A stretch of DNA of 64,000 nt from BM003 sp963783695 (GTDB lineage: Bacteria; Pseudomonadota; Gammaproteobacteria; Steroidobacterales; BM003): assembly GCA_963783695.1 (NCBI GenBank), contig CAWAOM010000001.1, forward strand, positions 868,001-932,000, in the 5' to 3' direction. Position numbers and translations under genes: made by a program. Positions 60,694-64,000 of this stretch are shown here, piece after piece. Within the stretch, counting starts at the first letter, position 1. Every line of letters begins with the position of its first letter. The notes below the pieces were generated by a model. That model was given only the letters and a program-made list of their open reading frames with translations, did not search any database and was not told the origin of the DNA.

Positions 60694-61296
60694 CTAGCGA
60701 AAAGACTGGCGGCCGGCCAGGGCATGCGACAACGTACCGGAATCGACGTGTTCGAGTTCACCGCCAAGCGGGACTCCATGCGCGATCCGACTACTGCGCA
60801 CGCCGCGTGCGGCCGCGAGACCGGCAAGGTAATGCGCCGTCGCCTCGCCCTCCACGGTAGGGTTGGTCGCAAGGATCAGTTCTTGAACCCCGCCGTCGTC
60901 GAGCCGTGCCTCGAGCCGGTCCAGCCCCAGCTCATCCGGACCAATACCGTCCAGCGGCGAGAGATGCCCCATCAAAACGAAATACGTGCCGCGGTAGGCG
61001 GCGGACTGCTCGACCGCCGCCACGTCAGCCGGCGACTCCACCACACAAACGGTCGCGGCATCGCGCTGTGACGACGCACAAATCGGGCACACATCGGCTT
61101 CCGAGAACATCCGGCACTGGCTGCAGTGACCAATCCCGGTCAGCGCACGTTGCAGTGTTTCCGCCAACCGCTGCCCACCTTCGCGATCGCGCTCGAGAAT
61201 ATGGAACGCCATACGCTGGGCAGACTTTGGCCCGACGCCCGGCAGGCAACGAAACGAGTCGATCAAATCCTGTAACAGCGGGCTATAAGCGCTCAT
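60694..61296 (-). CDS. recR: Recombination mediator RecR
   Basis: A 200-residue protein of exact family length. The helix-hairpin-helix (CLPGVGPKSAQRMAFHIL, about 17-34), the four-cysteine zinc finger (CSQCRMFSEADVCPIC, about 57-72) and the TOPRIM domain (VVESPADVAAVEQSAAYRGTYFVLMG) are all visible. RecR loads RecA with RecF/RecO at gaps. It follows ybaB and dnaX in the conserved order. Confidence 0.97.
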   Translation of the reverse strand: MSAYSPLLQDLIDSFRCLPGVGPKSAQRMAFHILERDREGGQRLAETLQRALTGIGHCSQCRMFSEADVCPICASSQRDAATVCVVESPADVAAVEQSAAYRGTYFVLMGHLSPLDGIGPDELGLDRLEARLDDGGVQELILATNPTVEGEATAHYLAGLAAARGVRSSRIAHGVPLGGELEHVDSGTLSHALAGRQSFR

Positions 61297-61317
61297 TCTG
61301 GCAACCCGTGGTTCGGC

Positions 61318-61644
61318 TCAGCCAAACGGCAACTTCAGCCCTGGCGGGAGCGCCATGCCGCCGGCCAGTCCGCTGAATTTATCCTGCACCGTTTGCTCCA
61401 CCTTGCGCACGGCGTCGTTGACGGCTGCGGCGACCAGATCCTCGAGCATCTCACGATCGTCCATCGGCAGATCCGGGTCCAGCGTCACCCTCCTGACCTC
61501 GTGTTTACAGGTCATCGTAACCTTGACCATGCCGCCACCCGACTCGCCATTTACCTCGATGTTGCCGAGCTCATCCTGCGCCTTCTGCAGATTTTCCTGC
61601 ATCTTCTGCGCCTGCTTCATCAAGTTACCGATTCCACCCTTCAT
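61318..61644 (-). CDS. ybaB: YbaB/EbfC nucleoid-associated protein
   Basis: A 108-residue protein with GGIGNLMKQAQKMQENLQKAQDELGNIEV (about 3-31) and MVKVTMTCKHEVRRVTLDPDL, the YbaB/EbfC pattern. The protein forms dimers that bind DNA. It is sandwiched between dnaX and recR with short gaps, an operon conserved in most gammaproteobacteria. Confidence 0.96.
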   Translation of the reverse strand: MKGGIGNLMKQAQKMQENLQKAQDELGNIEVNGESGGGMVKVTMTCKHEVRRVTLDPDLPMDDREMLEDLVAAAVNDAVRKVEQTVQDKFSGLAGGMALPPGLKLPFG

Positions 61645-61676
61645 GCATTGCTCCGTATCATTTTCGAATGTGGGCG

Positions 61677-63266
61677 CTAGTCTAGCGGACGCACCGACTC
61701 TTCCTGAATCGTGGCATCGAAGGTCTCCTTCAACGCGAGGACATTCGGGTCTTCCTCCAGTGATTCGCGGGCAGCACGCTGTTTCTCGTCTGCCTTGCGG
61801 CTTTGCGCCATGTTTGGCGTTTCCTGCACCGGTCTCTCAATTGTAATCTCAAGGCTCACATCGTGACCGAAATAGTCGCTCAGACCCCTGCATAGCTTGT
61901 CTTTGAGTTGTTTAGTCAACATCGACTCGCCGGAGGGATCGAGCTGCAGCGACAGCTTCTGGCCGTCACGGCCAAGCATCACACAGTTATTCGCAAGCTG
62001 TCGAACGGCACCGCGAAGTTTCATCCCGGCAACGATTTCGGGCCAGGTAGCAGTCGCGGTAGCCACCTTTTCGGCCTTAACAGCGGGCTTCTTTCCTCGC
62101 TTGCCGGGGGCTGCGGGACCCGGTGCAGGCCTTGCAGGTACAGCAATACCTCCGCCCTCGCCGCCCTCGCCGGCCATGCCGGCCGCTGCCGGGCGAAACA
62201 CCAGCATTCGCAACAGAGTCATCAGGAATGCCGACCGGGCATCCTGACTGAGCCGCAGGTCGCGGGCCCCATGCAGCGCAATCTGATAGTAAAGCTGCAC
62301 GTCCTCGGGTGCGAGGCGACCCGCGAGATCGGCCAGAGCCTGGGGATCGTCAATCTCGGCGGCACTATCCGGAACGATCTGCTCCAGCGCTACCTGTTGC
62401 AGCATGCTGGCCATGTCGGCGAGCACGGCCGCGTAGTCCGGCGCCTGGTCCGCGAGGCGTTCGGCCTCAGCCAGCAACGCCGGCGGCTCGGCATCGGCCA
62501 GACACTGCAGCAGGCCGACAACGTGGTGCTGATCAATGCTGCCGAGCATCGCTCGGACGTCGCCCTCCTTGACTTCACCACCGCCGTAAGCAATCGCCTG
62601 ATCCAGCAGACTGAGGCCGTCGCGCATGCTGCCGTCAGCGGCGCGCGCCAAAACACGCAGCCCGCCACCGTCGGCAACGATATTCTCGGCCGCCACGATT
62701 TTACTCAACCGATCTTCGATCAATTCCAGCGACAAACGCTTCAGGTTGAACTTCAGGCAACGCGACAAAACGGTCACCGGCAATTTCTGCGGATCCGTGG
62801 TTGCGAGGAGAAACTTCACGTGCGGCGGCGGTTCCTCGAGCGTTTTCAACAGAGCATTGAAAGAATGCGTCGACAGCATGTGGACTTCATCGATCAGGTA
62901 AACCTTGAAGCGGCCGCGAGCCGGCGCATACTGCACGTTGTCGAGTAACTCCCGGGTATCGTCTACCTTCGTGCGCGAGGCGGCATCGACTTCGATAAGA
63001 TCGACAAATCGTCCCTCATCGATTTCCGTGCATGCGCTGCACTCGCCACACGGGCTGGAAGTGATTCCGTTATTGCAGTTGAGCGCCTTGGCCAGGATTC
63101 TGGCAATCGTCGTCTTGCCTACGCCCCGCGTCCCGGAAAACAAGTAGGCATGGTGGAGACGATCGTTGTCGAGGGCATTGACCAACGCACGGCGGACATG
63201 CTCCTGACCGACCATATCGTCGAACGATCCGGGGCGCCATTTCCTGGCGAGAACGAGATAACTCAT
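61677..63266 (-). CDS. dnaX: DNA polymerase III subunit tau/gamma
   Basis: Starting at ATG 63266 (MSYLVLARKWRP) gives 529 residues. The AAA+ clamp-loader motifs are present: Walker A GTRGVGKTTIAR, the zinc module around CNNGITSSPCGECSAC, Walker B LIDEVHMLS, and the sensor LSRCLKFNLKRL. A Gly/Pro/Lys-rich linker (about 400-430) leads to the C-terminal tau domain that binds polymerase. I did not find the A-AAA-AAG slippery site used in E. coli to make gamma. The 4.5S RNA gene lies just upstream. Confidence 0.96.
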   Translation of the reverse strand: MSYLVLARKWRPGSFDDMVGQEHVRRALVNALDNDRLHHAYLFSGTRGVGKTTIARILAKALNCNNGITSSPCGECSACTEIDEGRFVDLIEVDAASRTKVDDTRELLDNVQYAPARGRFKVYLIDEVHMLSTHSFNALLKTLEEPPPHVKFLLATTDPQKLPVTVLSRCLKFNLKRLSLELIEDRLSKIVAAENIVADGGGLRVLARAADGSMRDGLSLLDQAIAYGGGEVKEGDVRAMLGSIDQHHVVGLLQCLADAEPPALLAEAERLADQAPDYAAVLADMASMLQQVALEQIVPDSAAEIDDPQALADLAGRLAPEDVQLYYQIALHGARDLRLSQDARSAFLMTLLRMLVFRPAAAGMAGEGGEGGGIAVPARPAPGPAAPGKRGKKPAVKAEKVATATATWPEIVAGMKLRGAVRQLANNCVMLGRDGQKLSLQLDPSGESMLTKQLKDKLCRGLSDYFGHDVSLEITIERPVQETPNMAQSRKADEKQRAARESLEEDPNVLALKETFDATIQEESVRPLD

Positions 63267-63653
63267 GAATGAACGGTTTCCGCAAAGAAAGCCCACTCTA
63301 GCATCAACGCCGAGTGGCTTGGAGGCGGCCCGTACCCGCTACACCCCGGCACCCGAGGTCACCGTTACCGCTGCTCCCTTCCGGGCCTGACGGAGTTCAC
63401 GGCTGCTCGTCGCGGGGGAACCGGTACGGACCACCATTGACAGGCTAGCGGCAAGTTCGAGGTCAACTGCCACCGTGGATTTTACACATCACCGGCCATC
63501 GCATCGAGCGATCCTCGCGCCCGGGCCTCATACCCTCGCGCCAGCCCCCGAAGCGGCCAGCATTCATCTCTTCCACAGCGCTGCCGGCGAAAAATTGGCG
63601 CACCGCTTTGCGCAGTTCGGACCATTGCGCCAGCACCAACTCCAGCCGCCCTG
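63267..63653. other. Region between dnaX and the DUF885 gene
   Basis: Apart from the 4.5S RNA this gap holds no gene. The stretch 63437-63653 should contain the ffs promoter on the minus strand; I see no certain hexamers. Confidence 0.5.
63323..63436 (-). ncRNA. ffs: 4.5S (SRP) RNA
   Basis: On the minus strand the apical loop reads GTCAGGCCCGGAAGGGAGCAGC, carrying the conserved SRP domain IV tetraloop and asymmetric loop (GGAAGG...AGCAGC). The 5' GGTGGTCCGTACC (63435-63423) and 3' GGTACGGGCCGCC (63336-63324) pair over 13 bases with G-U wobbles, closing the hairpin at about 112 nt. Ends are approximate. Position just upstream of dnaX is as in Pseudomonas. Confidence 0.93.
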
Positions 63654-64000
63654 TTAGCCCGCTGCTTTCACTCGCGCAATATACTGCGCTACCACGCGCT
63701 CCAGTATCGGCAGGGGCACTGCGCCGTTGCGCAGAACCTCATCGTGAAACTCGCGAATATCGAAGCTGCCGCCCAGTTCGGACTCGGCCCTTGCCCGCAG
63801 TTCCTGGATCTTCAACATGCCGATCTTGTAGGAAAGCGCCTGACCGGGACGAGCGATGTAACGCTCGATCTCCGTCGTGGCATCACCCACCGACAGCGGC
63901 GTGTTTTGCAGGAAATAATCGATTGCCTGCTCCCGGGTCCAGCGTTTGGTGTGCAGCCCGGTGTCGACGACCAGGCGTACCGCGCGCCAGATTTCGTTTT
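63654..64000 (-). CDS. DUF885 family protein (C-terminal part)
   Basis: The frame is open from the right edge to a stop at 63654, giving the last 115 residues. It reads EIWRAVRLVVDTGLHTKRWTREQAIDYFLQN, then EIERYIARPGQALSYKIGMLKIQELRARAE and FDIREFHDEVLRNGAVPLPILERVV. These are conserved C-terminal segments of DUF885 proteins, a peptidase-like fold of roughly 550-600 residues, often secreted. The 5' part lies outside the window. Confidence 0.88.
   Translation of the reverse strand, partial: NEIWRAVRLVVDTGLHTKRWTREQAIDYFLQNTPLSVGDATTEIERYIARPGQALSYKIGMLKIQELRARAESELGGSFDIREFHDEVLRNGAVPLPILERVVAQYIARVKAAG

Overview
The window reads as one contiguous piece of a GC-rich proteobacterial chromosome. 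Gene content and order point to a gammaproteobacterium: 4.5S RNA - dnaX - ybaB - recR, orn near rsgA, divergent ppsR/ppsA, a DUF1249 (YqiB-type) protein and a YgiM-type SH3 protein. I cannot name a genus. I see no tRNA, rRNA, insertion sequence, integrase or CRISPR array, so nothing marks the window as a mobile island.

Layout. 1-2344 (minus): phenylacetate genes paaX-paaG-paaI and the first codons of a paaJ-type thiolase. 2398-4236 (plus): an enoyl-CoA hydratase-like protein and a zinc alcohol dehydrogenase. 4408-21871 (plus): a tightly packed run of thirteen cell-envelope genes. These are three paralogous TPR proteins with TonB-like C-termini, two lipoproteins, a membrane-anchored TPR/PEGA protein with a kinase-like N-terminus, an FHA-like/PEGA/FGE-sulfatase-fold protein, a small secreted protein, a MotA/TolQ/ExbB-type channel protein, an Hsp70/actin-fold-like protein, two VWA proteins with an ExbD-like membrane anchor, and two more lipoproteins. 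21892-27949: an M48 lipoprotein protease, a class III aminotransferase, a Ser/Thr kinase overlapping a PP2C phosphatase, and a secreted repeat protein. 28155-37556: mostly small or housekeeping genes (glyoxalase-type protein, HtpX, ChaC-type protein, a GlyGly-CTERM-like surface protein overlapping an EF-hand protein, an AI-2E family permease, a TolB-N-like/TPR protein, a YkvA-like protein). 37699-48534 (plus): the Prc protease, then two RND adaptors and two RND pumps. 48541-55579: a coiled-coil protein, DUF1249, ppsR/ppsA, an SH3 protein, a GFA-type protein and a propeller-like lipoprotein. 55889-63653: a threonine dehydratase-like protein - DUF938 methyltransferase - orn, a Ste24-type protease - rsgA, hinT, then recR-ybaB-dnaX and the 4.5S RNA. 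63654-64000: the 3' end of a DUF885 gene.

The most unusual part is the 4.4-21.9 kb cluster. It holds every formal part of a proton-driven ExbB/ExbD/TonB machine, but in unfamiliar form: the ExbD-like parts carry VWA domains, the TonB-like C-terminal domains sit on secreted TPR proteins, and FHA-like, PEGA and Hsp70-like modules are added. A Ser/Thr kinase/phosphatase pair lies about 4 kb downstream and could supply phospho-signals to FHA-like domains. I do not recognise this as a named system; the functional reading is inference from domain architecture and gene order.
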